Shown piece by piece: positions 37,046-49,297 of a DNA stretch of 64,000 nucleotides (its first letter is position 1; each line of letters starts with the position of its first letter). Below the pieces are notes generated by a model. It was not told where the DNA came from. It saw only the letters and a list, made by a program, of their open reading frames with translations, and did no database searches. Source of the stretch: Juglans regia (lineage: Eukaryota > Streptophyta > Magnoliopsida > Fagales > Juglandaceae); contig NC_049912.1 in the NCBI RefSeq assembly GCF_001411555.2, positions 30,791,514 to 30,855,513 of the forward strand, written 5' to 3'. Both the position numbers and the translations under genes were made by a program.

Positions 37046-38235
37046 ATCCTAATCTACCCGTCCTCTTCAGCCTTGATACCCATAAACCCACGCGAACCCG
37101 CGAACAGTTCTCTCTTCTCCACGACCCCGCAAAGTTCCATTCCCATCGTCCTCCCTCTCCCCCGAACCTCCATCCCCGTCGTCTTCACCCCTGAGGTTGC
37201 GAGTGGACACGGTCCTCCCTGTGCTCTACTAACTCCCCAGGTTTTATTTGGATTGTTGCTTTTACTTTTATTCCACCAAATTTGTGCTGTGATTTTAAAG
37301 TATTCATTACTTGATTTGGAGATTTGGTTTGATTTGGATTCCGTTTATTTATATAGTTTGTAATTTGAATTAAATGGGTTTGGTTTGTACCTTGCCAATG
37401 CCTCTGCACAAAAAGCTATAGAATGCACGCTGCTACCCCAACTAGGGTTGGTTCGGTTCAGTCCACAACTATTATTTGAAATGTTTGTCATTTGCTGAAT
37501 GATGTGGATTGCTTTTTTTTTTCTCATGTTTCTCAACTAGTTGTGGACAAATTATTATTTTTTGCTTTGTTATGCAGCCTTTTTTTAAGAACAGTTTGCA
37601 GTATTTAACATGCTTGTCATATGCTGTTAAATGTGGATTGCAGCATTCCACATCATTTTTAAACCAAAGAAAATGGTTAGTTTGGGTGCTATATTTTGGA
37701 AATACATCCTGCCTGCATTAAAATCACAAGATAATTGAATTTTAAATCTCTTGCAATGCAAATCAAATTATAGAATAACATGCACATATAATCACTATAG
37801 CTTAGATTAGCTTAGATCACTATAGCTTAAATCAAATTATAGAATAACATGCACATATAATCAAATTATTAGCTTAGATTAATAAAATTGTTTGAAGTCT
37901 CAATCTAACAATTACCAATCTAAGCAAATTGACAGTAAAAAGTAAAGGTTACCAAAGCAAGCCACTATCTCATGTATCAAACTGGTATTGCTTTTTATAT
38001 GCCTTCATTTCCTCGGTTTCTTCTTTGTCTATTCAGCATCTTTTTTATCCTGTGTGTTGGGTGAACACATCCAACCACCACATACATGGTTCTTCATCTG
38101 ATGTTGTTCTGCCCCTTGCATGTTGCATGTTGCATGATATTTTCATGTTAGGGCAGGGGCAGTTCAAATACTGAATTAAAACTTCCTGCTATTCAATTTT
38201 ATTCCACCATTATAAAACTGTTATTCAATTGTTTT

Positions 38236-38849
38236 ATGGGGGTTAATCTTAGAATGTCATCATCATCTTCATCAATATCTTCTTCATCTTTTCCCAAAAG
38301 TACTTTGGGAAAACCATTGTGCTTTTGCGAGCTCGAAGCCACATTGAAATGGTCAAGTATTGCAAAAAATCCTAGAAGACCTTTCTTAGGGTGTTCAAAG
38401 TACAATACCCAGGTAATTACATTATTAGTTGTCCGAAACATGTTTTATATATATTAATTTCATATATTGTACAATTCAGTATTTTCTAATACAATTCAAT
38501 ATATGCATGAAATGAGCAGGGCTTACCATACTGTAAGTTTTTCAAGTGGTTGGATGGTAATGAAGTAATTGACCTACAAGTTGAAGAAAGAACAGCCTCA
38601 CTGTTAAAGAAAGAGAAAGAGGTCGAGAAGATACTCGAGCTTCTTGAAAAGAGGGAGATTGAGCTGCGTAAGATAGTGGATCGCCTCGAGAGGGTGCAGA
38701 TGGTACTATCCAATAAATGCGACGATGTTATACAAAAGGAGTTGGTGCTTAATGCACAAGAAGCTAAACTTAGGCGTGTAGGCACGCTATTTCGGATTTA
38801 TTGTTATTTTGCATTTTTACATGTATGTTACCTAGTGTTATATAAGTAA
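38236..38849 (+). CDS. GRF zinc-finger, coiled-coil, membrane-tail protein (At4g04775-like), copy 1
   Basis: Exons 38236-38412 and 38520-38849 join at GT-AG in phase 0 to give 168 aa. A serine-rich start is followed by a GRF-type zinc finger: C29-x-C31, then NPRRPFLGC with C53, and YCKFFKW with C64 (pattern CxC...NPxRxFxxC...CxFFxW). A charged coiled coil spans about 85-145 (KKEKEVEKILELLEKREIE and following) and the C-terminal about 20 residues are hydrophobic (RIYCYFAFLHVCYLVLY). GRF fingers are linked to nucleic-acid binding. The gene lies inside the MULE, 1.7 kb from its left end, and is transcribed toward the transposase gene. An untranslated first exon ending near 37240 is possible. Confidence 0.75.
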
Positions 38850-39649
38850 TTTGGGATTGTTGTTAGTTCTATGTTTAGGTATTGGACTTCTAGATTTGTT
38901 TTATCTTTGTATTGGACTTCCACATTTGTTTTATGTAACTTGTATTGGACTTTCAGATTTGTTTTATCTTTGTATTTCAATCAGATTGGTATACCATAAC
39001 GTCCAAATCTGAATGGGATTGATATAGAATGGTTGTGTTTAGCTTTATCCATATTTGACACAGTTTATGTATTTCATTACACACAGTTTATGAATTCTTC
39101 CCCAAGTATCTTGACAAAATAAATGGCTCAACTAAGTGGCCAATTGGAAAGAAAAATGGCCTCCAAAATCTCTGTATATGACTCATCATTGATCCTGACA
39201 CCACTTCAGATGATCTGAATCATTACAAAATTGCAAGCATTTTATTTTCTTTAGCCATTGAACATGGTTGCAGACCTTTTTTTTTGTTTTTGTTTTTTAT
39301 GTGGGGCAACGTGGTTCTAGACTTGAAGAAACTGACGTTTGTCTTTCTCCAATTATAGTCGATTTGAAAGATGCACCTTGAACTGTACTTCCGGGAATCA
39401 ACCCAGCAATACTAAACAGGGTTCTAATTTTTCTTTATTATACATTGTCAAGAAGAAAAATTTCTCTCTCAAATGGCTGGAGCAGCATATATGTACTTCA
39501 TTCATACTTAGCTGTTGAAACCTGAAACAGAGATTGAAGAACAACATTTATCTGACATTGCAAAAATCACCATCCATGATCCTAACTCACCAAAATCTGT
39601 TATAAGCACAACATCAAAGACAAAAAGTCCCTCCCCGCCAACCCCCCCC

Positions 39650-39749
39650 NNNNNNNNNNNNNNNNNNNNNNNNNNNNNNNNNNNNNNNNNNNNNNNNNNN
39701 NNNNNNNNNNNNNNNNNNNNNNNNNNNNNNNNNNNNNNNNNNNNNNNNN
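39650..39749. other. Assembly gap, 100 N
   Basis: Exactly 100 N, preceded by a C run at 39642-39649. It separates copy 1 of the duplicate from unrelated AT-rich sequence. Confidence 1.
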
Positions 39750-41214
39750 TTTTCTTCTTTTCATGTGAATGCCAATATACGATGTAATACCGCAATTATG
39801 CATAGGGAATGAGAGAGAGGAAGAAAGAAAAAATAGAAAAAATATTGATTTTTGAGTTTTAAATTATGATCAATAAAGAAGTTGTTTTTTTTTCGCATAT
39901 CCTATTACTGTTTATTATATCATACACTAAAAATTAACTTTAATTTATAAAATACTAATTTTTTATCATTAAATAAATGATGAAATTTTACTGTACATTT
40001 TTAAGAGAAAAAAACTATCTAATTAATTTAAATTTTTAATATAATTTAAATTTCATAATAAATGATGAACATAAATAAATAATAATTTTATTCTCATACA
40101 TTATACTATTTTAATATTTGAAATTACACTTTATTTTTTTCTTCAATTTGACAGATGTGGCAAACGTGCTTTTTTTTTATCAATTAGAAAATCTTACGCC
40201 ATACAGGATTTTACACAAATACCACTAATTTCAAAATAACCAAGCCATTTATAAAATATTAATATTTCATCATTAAATAAATAATAAAATTTTACTAAAT
40301 ATTTTTAAAAAAATATAACTATATAAATAATTAGAGTTTTAACATAATTTAAATATGATAATATTCTTAATTAACTAAAGAGAACTGCTACAACTAATAA
40401 AAAAGTGACCTAAAAATATGTCATGAATGTGTATTTTATTTTTTTAATTTTCTTTTCTTTTTTTCATGTATTTTTTTAATCATCATAAACATTTTTAAAA
40501 AAATAAAAAATTTACAACATCATTGGGTCACGAGGGAATTGACAATCTATCTCTTCTCAAACAAAATTATTGAGTTCGATGAAGAGATTAATAGATTCTT
40601 AGGTTTTCAGAAACTTTTATATATTTTTTAAAATATTATTTAAATATAAAATATTTTTTAATTTGTTAATCTAATCATTACAATTTTCTTAAATATAAAT
40701 TTTTTAAATTTTAAAACAAAAACTACATTAAAAAATTATATTCCAATAATATTTTAACTTTTATAATATTTTTATTTTAACTTTTTTTCTCTCATTTTCT
40801 AAAATCAAATAAAACATTTTAATCCAAATAATTTTATATATTACTATTCACAAACCATGTCACTACTATTAATACATCGATCCAAATCATATATAAGGAT
40901 ATGATGTCTACATGTGTTGTTTTTTGAAGGAAGAGGCTGCTGCTGGTATATTAAAATTTTTAAGATTTAAATCTAACCCTTCATTTTACCACTTCTCATT
41001 TTTTTTTCTTCGATTGGATTGCTTCGATTTATGCAGTGAAGTACTATCACTATCACAAAAATTTTCCACATCTCTTTTCACTTGTTAGGTGCAGAAATTG
41101 AGTTCATAAAAAATTCTCTATATACAATTTATTTTACTTATGATTACATTTTTTTTTTTAAACCCAAAACATATTTATATTTTACAAAATAAGTTATTTT
41201 TTAACCGAGTAAGG

Positions 41215-41384
41215 TTGTGTTTGGATGTTGAAGTGAGTTGAGATGATAAAATATTATTAGAATATTATTTTTTAATATTATTATTATTTTGAGATTTGAA
41301 AAATTTGAATTGTTTATTATATTTTATATTGAGATTTGAAAAAGTTGTAATGATGAGTTGAGATGAGTTGCACATTATCCAACC
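41215..41384. mobile_element. MITE of the TTTGGATGTTGA family
   Basis: It starts TTGTGTTTGGATGTTGAAGT, carries AATATTATTATTATTTTGAG and GTAATGATGAGTTGAGATG, and ends near TTATCCAACC. It is close to the copies at 9036 and 17740. Confidence 0.7.
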
Positions 41385-41829
41385 GTTAGTGTGTATATAT
41401 ATATATATATATATAAAAGATGGGGCGGGTGCTTTTTCATGATGTGATGTGATCACTTGTCAAATAAATTATGGAGAGCCGGAGTCAAAATGTGAATGAT
41501 TTTTCTTGACGACGTTGATCATTTGCTTGTTCCATACTTCCTCTTATGCAAAGCAAATAATCTCAATATTGGAACAATTAATACGTCGATCGTTTACAAA
41601 TTATGCGGATAAAAGAGTTATTTTATTACAAGTTTCATGCGTGTGACTTATTATATATATTTATAAAGAAAAATATCAAAATATTACTATTTTTTATATT
41701 AATTAATATTAATTATTCTCAAGAAAAACTGAAAAACAGCTAGACAACATGGTAATTGGTTGGTATGCATACTCCTCTGTCCTGTTTTTTAGATTCTTTC
41801 GGGCTAAGTTTATATATATATATATAAAT

Positions 41830-41861
<32 letters not shown>

Positions 41862-42333
41862 CATTATTATACTAGCAGTAGGATAATATCTAATGGACAT
41901 TTGCCTAATTTAGTTAATTAAGAATATTATTATATTTAAATTATGTTAAAATTTTAATTATTTATATAGTTTTATTTTTTTTAAAATTATTTAACAAAAT
42001 TTTATCATTTATCTAATGATGCAAGATTAATATTTTATAAATTAAATTTGATAATTTATTTATATTTATAATATGATATTTATATGTTAATTATCTATTT
42101 TAAATTAATATTTAAATTTTTACCATTGAATCAAATTTAGAAACTTATGATGAAGATTTAGATTTAAATCCCAAAAATTTTAATATTTTATAAATTAAAT
42201 TTGATAATTTATTTATTATATGATATTTATATGTTAATTATCTATTTTAAATTAATTTAAATCAACATTTGAATTTTTACCATTAGATCAAATTTGAAGA
42301 CTTATGATGAAAAGTTGGATTTAAATCCCAAAA

Positions 42334-42377
<44 letters not shown>

Positions 42378-44008
42378 CAGTCGTGCGCCACTATGCGGTG
42401 TCACCGACTACGTCACTGGCAACCAAACCCCATTGTCGAAGTCCCTTGGCAGCTCCTCCCTTCCCTGCGCATCTTCCCTCACCCCCTCTCACCCGATCTC
42501 CTCCCTCAAGCAGCCCAACGCCGTCGTGCCCCACCCTACGGCATAACCGACCACCTCACCAGCTTTCCCTAACGCCGGCAAGCAAATACCACCATCAAAG
42601 CCCCTTGGCAGGTCCTCCCTCATCCACACGCTAGCAACCTGCAATGGGTCCGGACGCACGGGTTTCTCCCCATAGCGCAGCCACCCCTACTTCACCGCAC
42701 CACCACCAGCAATCTCGTCCTTTGCCGATGACCCATCATTTTCCTCATTTCCTCAAGCCGAAGCCCCAGCTCCTACCTTATCTCTTCACGGGATCTGTTG
42801 ATTTCTGATTTGTGTGATGATTTTGTGATTTGTGTAGAAATTTATTTAGTAATTTTGTGATTTGTGTGGTGAATTTACTGTGAAGATGCAGAGAGGGACG
42901 TAAGGGGAAGTTGTGATTTTGCTGTGAGATAAAGAGGAACGTGAGGGGAGGAAGAAAACATAAAATAAGTTACTGTTAATTACTGTTCATCTTAATGTTA
43001 ATCGGGCGATAGATGCTTTTAAGTATAAGAAATATATATATATATTTATATATATATATATATATTTTGTCTATCTTTTTTAATGTTTTGAATCCATCGA
43101 ATTACTAAAATAAATAAATATATTATATATATGTATTGGATGAATCAAAATATCTAATCGTAGTCGTCATGTGTTGTCTACTAATTTTGGTAGGTGTGAG
43201 GTCTTAAGCTTTAATAGATGGATTGGCATTCTAAAATATGGGATAATTAATTAACAGCTAAATCGTACCATTCAACCTTTGTTATTTTGTAAAACCCAAC
43301 AACACATTTCACCCTTTATGATTACGATACGATGATCTCTTGAACTCGGCAACGCAATTTATATTATCTTAAAAATAAAATACGAGTATAATTATTTTTA
43401 TAATTTTACTGTAAATGAATGACATTTTTATAAAATAACATATAAAAATAAGATCGTTAATTTAATATAAATACTCTCAAATTAAAATATAAAATTTGTA
43501 TGTATATCATTATCCATTTTTCATATGTTTGGACGTTGTTTGTTGAATGATGTTGGTTTCCGAGCGCATAAGCTGCTAGCATGTCTTATTGATTATTTGT
43601 TTTATTGCCAATTACAAGATCATCAAACAATGCAACAAATGGAATGAATTATATAAAAATATATTTATATTTGTAGTACTCAATGTACGTACGATTAGAG
43701 GGAGTTCCACGTGAATTAGCTTTCCAAAATATTCTATAAGAAAAGTTTTTAAATAATTTTGAAGTAAAGAAATATCAAATATATATATATAAGTTAATAG
43801 AATAAAATGATTCTTTAATACATTAATTTTAAAGATTTTCAGACGATTTTAAAACGAATTCATGCTTTATAACGTACGTCGTCCCTTGATCAGTACTATA
43901 CGATAGTGACAGATTAGAGAATTTATGAGCTCGGTTTGTTTATTAATTAATTGACCCAATTAAGCTAGTAATGTCTAGCTAGTGTTTATTAAATTAAGGG
44001 GTTTGCTA

Positions 44009-44112
44009 TGCATCTGCCTACACCCGGCACACACTTCACACATATATATATATATATATATATTTTTTTTTTACACTCAATGCATTGAGTGTGTGCCGGT
44101 GTAGGCAGATGC
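44009..44112. mobile_element. Very short hairpin MITE
   Basis: TGCATCTGCCTACACCCGGC at the left has its near-perfect reverse complement (GCCGGTGTAGGCAGATGCA) at the right. They are separated only by an AT microsatellite, poly-T and a small CACTCAATGCATTGAGTG palindrome. The whole element is about 104 bp. Confidence 0.75.
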
Positions 44113-44456
44113 AAAAATTTTTCCTTAAATTAAATATCTCATGTTCAGTAACAACATCATGCAGTCTCAAAACAAAAGTTACATGGAAAACTTAACTATG
44201 AAATAACAATCACAAACCCTAATAAATATTTTTAGACTCTTTCTCAAGCTCTACGTACGATATATACTCTTGTTTAGGCCTGAGTATCTAAGATCTGATC
44301 TAATTTTCTTTCACATTGTCTACGCATCGTGTCTAGACCCTAGATCCATATATATTGACTTCTTTTACACTTGGTCTCCATCAAGATAAAAGATTAAAGA
44401 CCTTTAAATAAATACATTTTTTTTTTTAAATTTCAGGGATAATATGAATATCCATT

Positions 44457-44641
44457 AGAGGACTGCTATAGCCACAAAGAGATTACACAAAAGTAATCAC
44501 ACAAACTGACTTGGTTTCATGTGATCAGTTAGATCTACTTTACAATAAAAGTAACTTTACAATCTAACGAACCACGTGAAGCCATATCAGTTTGTGAGAT
44601 TACTTTTGTGTAATTCATTTGTAACTAAAGTATTTCTCTTA
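44457..44641. mobile_element. MITE, family B (GTAATC/AAAGTAACTTTACAATCTAACG type)
   Basis: It is homologous to 58136-58325 along its length, sharing AATAAAAGTAACTTTACAAT and AAAGTATTTCTCTT. Its ends are inverted repeats (GCCACAAAGAGATTACACAA against the reverse complement of TTGTGTAATTCATTTGTAAC). Confidence 0.7.
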
Positions 44642-45310
44642 TTTATAATGGGGGTTGAAGGGAGTATTTTCGCTCCCCTCTAGATTGGGCTTGACCGAGA
44701 TGTTGAGGCTGATCTCGATCCCATGTGCAAGTCCAAGATCCACCAAGAGAACTTAGTCCAGGAGTCGTATGAGAAAAGTTGGGGTATCCTCGTGCAGGAA
44801 ACAAATCCAAGGGGACAAATGGGATTTGTTGACACCCCGCATTTAAAGATCTACACTAGCATGTGAGCGGAAATCACAGACAGGCCTCTGTTCCCTGACA
44901 AAGGGAACGAGAAATGACTGCGCCGGCCGCCTACAATTGAGAAGCCACCCGAGGAGCCGTCACATTAATGGCGCCACCTCAGAAGTTACATCACATTAAA
45001 TATCGTGGCTTGAAAACTATGGGCAGGATGCTTACCATTGACACATGATATAGAATGTTCTCCGATGTCTCATATAAAAGCCTGACCCCAGGTACTAATA
45101 ATCTCTCTTCACTTTGATTCAAAATAATTCACTAAGAATGAAGAAAACTGATTTTGGCATCAGAGGCCTCTTGGACCACCCCCAAGCCTGCCTTTGTATT
45201 TGTGTCGCATGTAGCAGAATCTCAATCCGGGTTGTTGGAACTAGGCCCAGATGTGCAAAACATGTCATCAACATGAATATAAGATTAGAATGCAATAAAT
45301 GATATTTTCG
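44642..45310 (+). mobile_element. Probable LTR-retrotransposon fragment or solo LTR
   Basis: The GC-moderate block contrasts with AT-rich flanks. A TATA-like CATATAAAAGCCTGACCCC (about 45071) is followed by a downstream block (GCATCAGAGGCCTCTTGGAC), which is the U3-R arrangement of many plant LTRs. No gag-pol sequence and no clear LTR termini were identified, so this is tentative. Confidence 0.4.
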
Positions 45311-45755
45311 ATTATTAGTAATTGGAAATATAAAGCAAGGGTTTACGAGAATTGAGGAAAAGTAAAAATAGTAAGCTTACAGATGATCTTTGTTTATTCG
45401 AGTTATTTGAGTAATATTAGATATAATTTTAGAGTGTATAAGTATTGCACACTTATTTTGAAAAAAAATAATAAACTTGTGATCCACATCATTATTAAAA
45501 AAATAATATTTTTATGTGAGTCTCAAATTTATCAATTGAGAGTGCGTAAATTTTACACACTTTAAGATTGCAGATATTATTTTTCTATTTTGTTAGGGCG
45601 AGCACTAATTCATTGCATGGTCTAAGTAGTTATATGGGCTTCTGCCAGTTCAACCCATAGCCCAAATATTTCGGCCTGATATGGACTTGAGCTAAGCTAG
45701 CCCATCTAGGCCTATCAATGACCAAGCCTCCAGGTGATTCTGATTATTATTATTT

Positions 45756-45901
45756 GGAAAAAGCTAAACGCAACCGGACCGCGTCCCCGTTGCGGCCTCG
45801 TGCCTACGTGGCATTAGTGCTAAACGACGTCGTGGCGATTAATTTTATTAAGCACGCTTTCGGTCTCTTCTTCCCCCCCCCCCCCCCCCCCCCCCCCCCG
45901 C
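45756..45901 (+). mobile_element. Third copy of the MULE left end, truncated by a poly-C run and gap
   Basis: From GGAAAAAGCTAAACGCAACC onward the sequence equals 36562-36681 and 47622-47741 for 117 bases, then becomes 27 Cs and a gap. The sequence before 45756 is unrelated to that before the other two copies, which places a boundary exactly at the proposed element terminus. Confidence 0.75.
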
Positions 45902-45921
45902 NNNNNNNNNNNNNNNNNNNN
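45902..45921. other. Assembly gap, 20 N, preceded by a 27-C homopolymer
   Basis: The C run is at 45873-45899. Copy 2 of the duplicate starts immediately after the Ns, in the middle of a sequence that is continuous in copy 1. Confidence 1.
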
Positions 45922-47064
45922 AGCAGCTTTCAATTGAAGTTTGTGACGGTCATAACATTGTATCTGTACACCTACACCTATGGGTGACAAATCGTGTTTT
46001 CGAATTATGTTTGTGTCATGTCAAGTCATAAATATTCAACTATATAGGTCAACTCAAACCCAACCTGTTAAGCTAAACGTGTCAAACTTCCAAATCCTAA
46101 CTCAATCCATTTAGATAACGGGTCGAGTTGTGTCACCCGTTTAATAATTAATTAAAAATATGTTAACACGACACGACTCATTTAAACCTGTTTATTTCAT
46201 GTAAATGGGTTGAAATAAATTGCATAACTCATTTGACCCGATTAACATAATTTTACATAAAAGTTAACATTTATATTTATTAATAACCACAATATCTTAA
46301 AAAATATATATCAATATTTTTCAAATTTTAACATAGAATAAAACCAATATTACAAACCATACAATAACAAATATGAGCATAGGTCTAAAATTATAATCCC
46401 ATCAATAAAAACAATAAAAGTATAAGCATACTGAAAAATATCAATATTATAATTTTTTTTTTATAAGTAATATTACAACTTAACAAAAATAAAATTTTAA
46501 TTTTGAAATAAATTATAAATGAGTCAAAATGGATTAATTTCGTATTTAACAGGTTGACCCGTTTATAAATCATCTTAACGGGTCAATCTGTTGTGACCCG
46601 AACCCGTTAACATCAAACTTGAATCCACTAATTTCGTATCGTGTTCATATTAAATTCATGAATCGTGTCAAATATTACCATCCTACATACAGTTATATTT
46701 ACTAAACTTCCGTGATCCCAATTTTCGAACACTGTTTCCACCTTCCATGATATGACTTCTTTCTTGTCCTAACACAACTACCAAGCAATTGATTATCTCA
46801 CCCACCGTGCAAAAAAACATGGCTCAAATCTTCCACAGACTAAAATCATTTGCTTTTAAATATAAAACTCAACCATCTAGAACTTTGAAAGAACAATGCT
46901 TTTCACCGTTGAATATTATACAATCGAAACACACTCATACAAGAGAGCAAAAGAGCAAAAGAGAGAAAATTTATGTAGATAGAAAATTTTAAAAAATATA
47001 TCCGAGAAGCCAGATCAAATTAAGGAACTTTATAAAAAAAAAAATGGCAGTGAAGAAAGCGTAC

Positions 47065-47352
47065 CGTGAGCTTCTCGAGACGCTCGTCGGAATCGGAGTC
47101 TCTGGCGGTGACGGGGATTTCTATTTCGGAGGCGGCAGGCGAGTCGTGGTCCGGGAGCTCAACGACCGGTAAGGGCTTGAAAGACGAAGAAGAAGAAGAG
47201 GAGGAGGAAGAAGGCAGAGCGTGGTGGCTGAGAGCTCTGAGGATCTGAAGGAAGATCCGGAAGAAGAAGGCCAACCAGTTCAGGAGCGTACGCCATACGT
47301 GCAGAGAACTCGGCGAGTACGCATCGGTCTCAGTCAACTCCGAAATGGGCAT
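47065..47352 (-). pseudogene. Orphan second copy of HAD phosphatase exon 1
   Basis: It encodes the same 96 N-terminal residues and donor site as 36005-36292, but exons 2-6 are missing; the sequence reaches the N gap inside intron 1. If the duplication is an assembly artefact, this is the same exon shown twice and not a separate gene fragment. Confidence 0.85.
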
Positions 47353-47806
47353 TACAGCCAAACGGTGACTCTGTTTCTCTCAGAGAAGAGACGAAGAGGA
47401 TGATTGGAGGGTGCGTTTGGATATCAACGTATCTCCTTTGCCCAGATATGTACGTAAATTGCTTCTATAGTTTTCTCTCTCTGACTTTCTTGGAGGTGGG
47501 GTAGTCTTCGTTCTTCGTCGAGAAAGACAGATGGTAGCCACGCGCTCTCAAGGAGATTTTACCTAGTCTCGACTCTTGAGTCTTGAGTAACGTGACCATG
47601 GGTCTCAGTGCTTTTTTTTATCGAAAAAGCTAAACGCAACCGGACCGCGTCCCCGTTGCGGCCTCGTGCCTACGTGGCATTAGTGCTAAACGACGTCGTG
47701 GCGATTAATTTTATTAAGCACGCTTTCGGTCTCTTCTTCCCCCGCATTCCTCCCTTTCCTTGTAAAGCACAATCCCTCTCTTCCCTAGCATCCCATATCC
47801 AGAAAT

Positions 47807-48107
47807 CCCCCACGCACGAACCCTAACCCTAACCTACCCTTCCCTCGCATCCCATCCCTTTCTTCTGCCACCACGCACGAACCCTAACCCTTACCACTTA
47901 ATCCCTTCCGTTTCGCACGAACCCGAACCTACCACTTAATCCCTTCCGTTTCGCACGAACCTAAACCCTAATCTACCCTTCCCCCGCATCCCATCCTTCT
48001 ATTCTGCACAGACGCACGAACCCTTACCCATTTACACATCCCTCTGTTTCGCACGAGCACGAACCCTAACCCAGAGAGAAAATCCCAAAAGTTTCGCACG
48101 AACCCTA
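47807..48107 (+). repeat. Subterminal CGCACGAACCCTAA-type repeats (copy 2)
   Basis: The same seven-copy array as at 36745-37045, inside the left end of the full element. Confidence 0.7.
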
Positions 48108-49297
48108 ATCCTAATCTACCCGTCCTCTTCAGCCTTGATACCCATAAACCCACGCGAACCCGCGAACAGTTCTCTCTTCTCCACGACCCCGCAAAGTTCC
48201 ATTCCCATCGTCCTCCCTCTCCCCCGAACCTCCATCCCCGTCGTCTTCACCCCTGAGGTCGCGAGTGGACACGGTCCTCCCTGTGCTCTACTAACCCCCC
48301 AGGTTTTATTTGGATTGTTGCTTTTACTTTTATTCCACCAAATTTGTGCTGTGATTTTAAAGTATTCATTACTTGATTTGGAGATTTGGTTTGATTTGGA
48401 TTCCGTTTATTTATATAGTTTGTAATTTGAATTAAATGGGTTTGGTTTGTACCTTGCCAATGCCTCTGCACAAAAAGCTATAGAATGCACGCTGCTACCC
48501 CAACTAGGGTTGGTTCGGTTCAGTCCACAACTATTATTTGAAATGTTTGTCATTTGCTGAATGATGTGGATTGCTTTTTTTTTTCTCATGTTTCTCAACT
48601 AGTTGTGGACAAATTATTATTTTTTGCTTTGTTATGCAGCCTTTTTTTAAGAACAGTTTGCAGTATTTAACATGCTTGTCATATGCTGTTAAATGTGGAT
48701 TGCAGCATTCCACATCATTTTTAAACCAAAGAAAATGGTTAGTTTGGGTGCTATATTTTGGAAATACATCCTGCCTGCATTAAAATCACAAGATAATTGA
48801 ATTTTAAATCTCTTGCAATGCAAATCAAATTATAGAATAACATGCACATATAATCACTATAGCTTAGATTAGCTTAGATCACTATAGCTTAAATCAAATT
48901 ATAGAATAACATGCACATATAATCAAATTATTAGCTTAGATTAATAAAATTGTTTGAAGTCTCAATCTAACAATTACCAATCTAAGCAAATTGACAGTAA
49001 AAAGTAAAGGTTACCAAAGCAAGCCACTATCTCATGTATCAAACTGGTATTGCTTTTTATATGCCTTCATTTCCTCGGTTTCTTCTTTGTCTATTCAGCA
49101 TCTTTTTTATCCTGTGTGTTGGGTGAACACATCCAACCACCACATACATGGTTCTTCATCTGATGTTGTTCTGCCCCTTGCATGTTGCATGTTGCATGAT
49201 ATTTTCATGTTAGGGCAGGGGCAGTTCAAATACTGAATTAAAACTTCCTGCTATTCAATTTTATTCCACCATTATAAAACTGTTATTCAATTGTTTT

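Larger units (their letters stand above)
34862..39649. repeat. Large near-identical duplicate, copy 1
   Basis: This 4.79 kb matches 45922-50708 almost base for base, with an offset of 11060 before about 36700 and 11062 after. It contains HAD exon 1, its upstream region, the MULE left end and the GRF gene. The few differences include a short patch at 36682-36712, and single changes near 37199, 37234, 38330, 38360 and 39090. It ends in eight Cs at a 100-N gap. Confidence 0.95.
36562..39649. mobile_element. Left part of the MULE, copy 1 (cut by the gap)
   Basis: It is identical in layout to 47622-50708: the GC-rich terminal repeat, subterminal repeats and the GRF gene. The right part, with the transposase, is absent because an N gap follows. 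See the full element at 47622-55761. Confidence 0.8.
39750..45755. other. Gene-free AT-rich block between two gaps
   Basis: It has no supportable gene. It holds a MITE (41215-41384), AT microsatellites (about 41395-41416, 41810-41860 and 43030-43065), a CT run (42336-42374) followed by a GC-rich stretch (42380-42790) with two diverged copies of a CCCCTTGGCAG(C/G)TCCTCCCT-type block, two hairpin MITEs (44009-44112 and 44457-44641) and an LTR-like fragment. Only N gaps connect it to its neighbours, so its placement is uncertain. Confidence 0.6.

Noticed and set aside
36770..37060. Interstitial telomere array
   Set aside because: CCCTAA occurs only as one or two units at a time inside a longer CGCACGAACCCTAA repeat. 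It is not a tandem telomere tract and lies inside the MULE end.
42294..42634. Two overlapping open frames with Pro/Leu-rich proteins after a CT run
   Set aside because: The composition follows from CT and CC-rich sequence. There is no family resemblance, and two frames are open equally, which points to chance.
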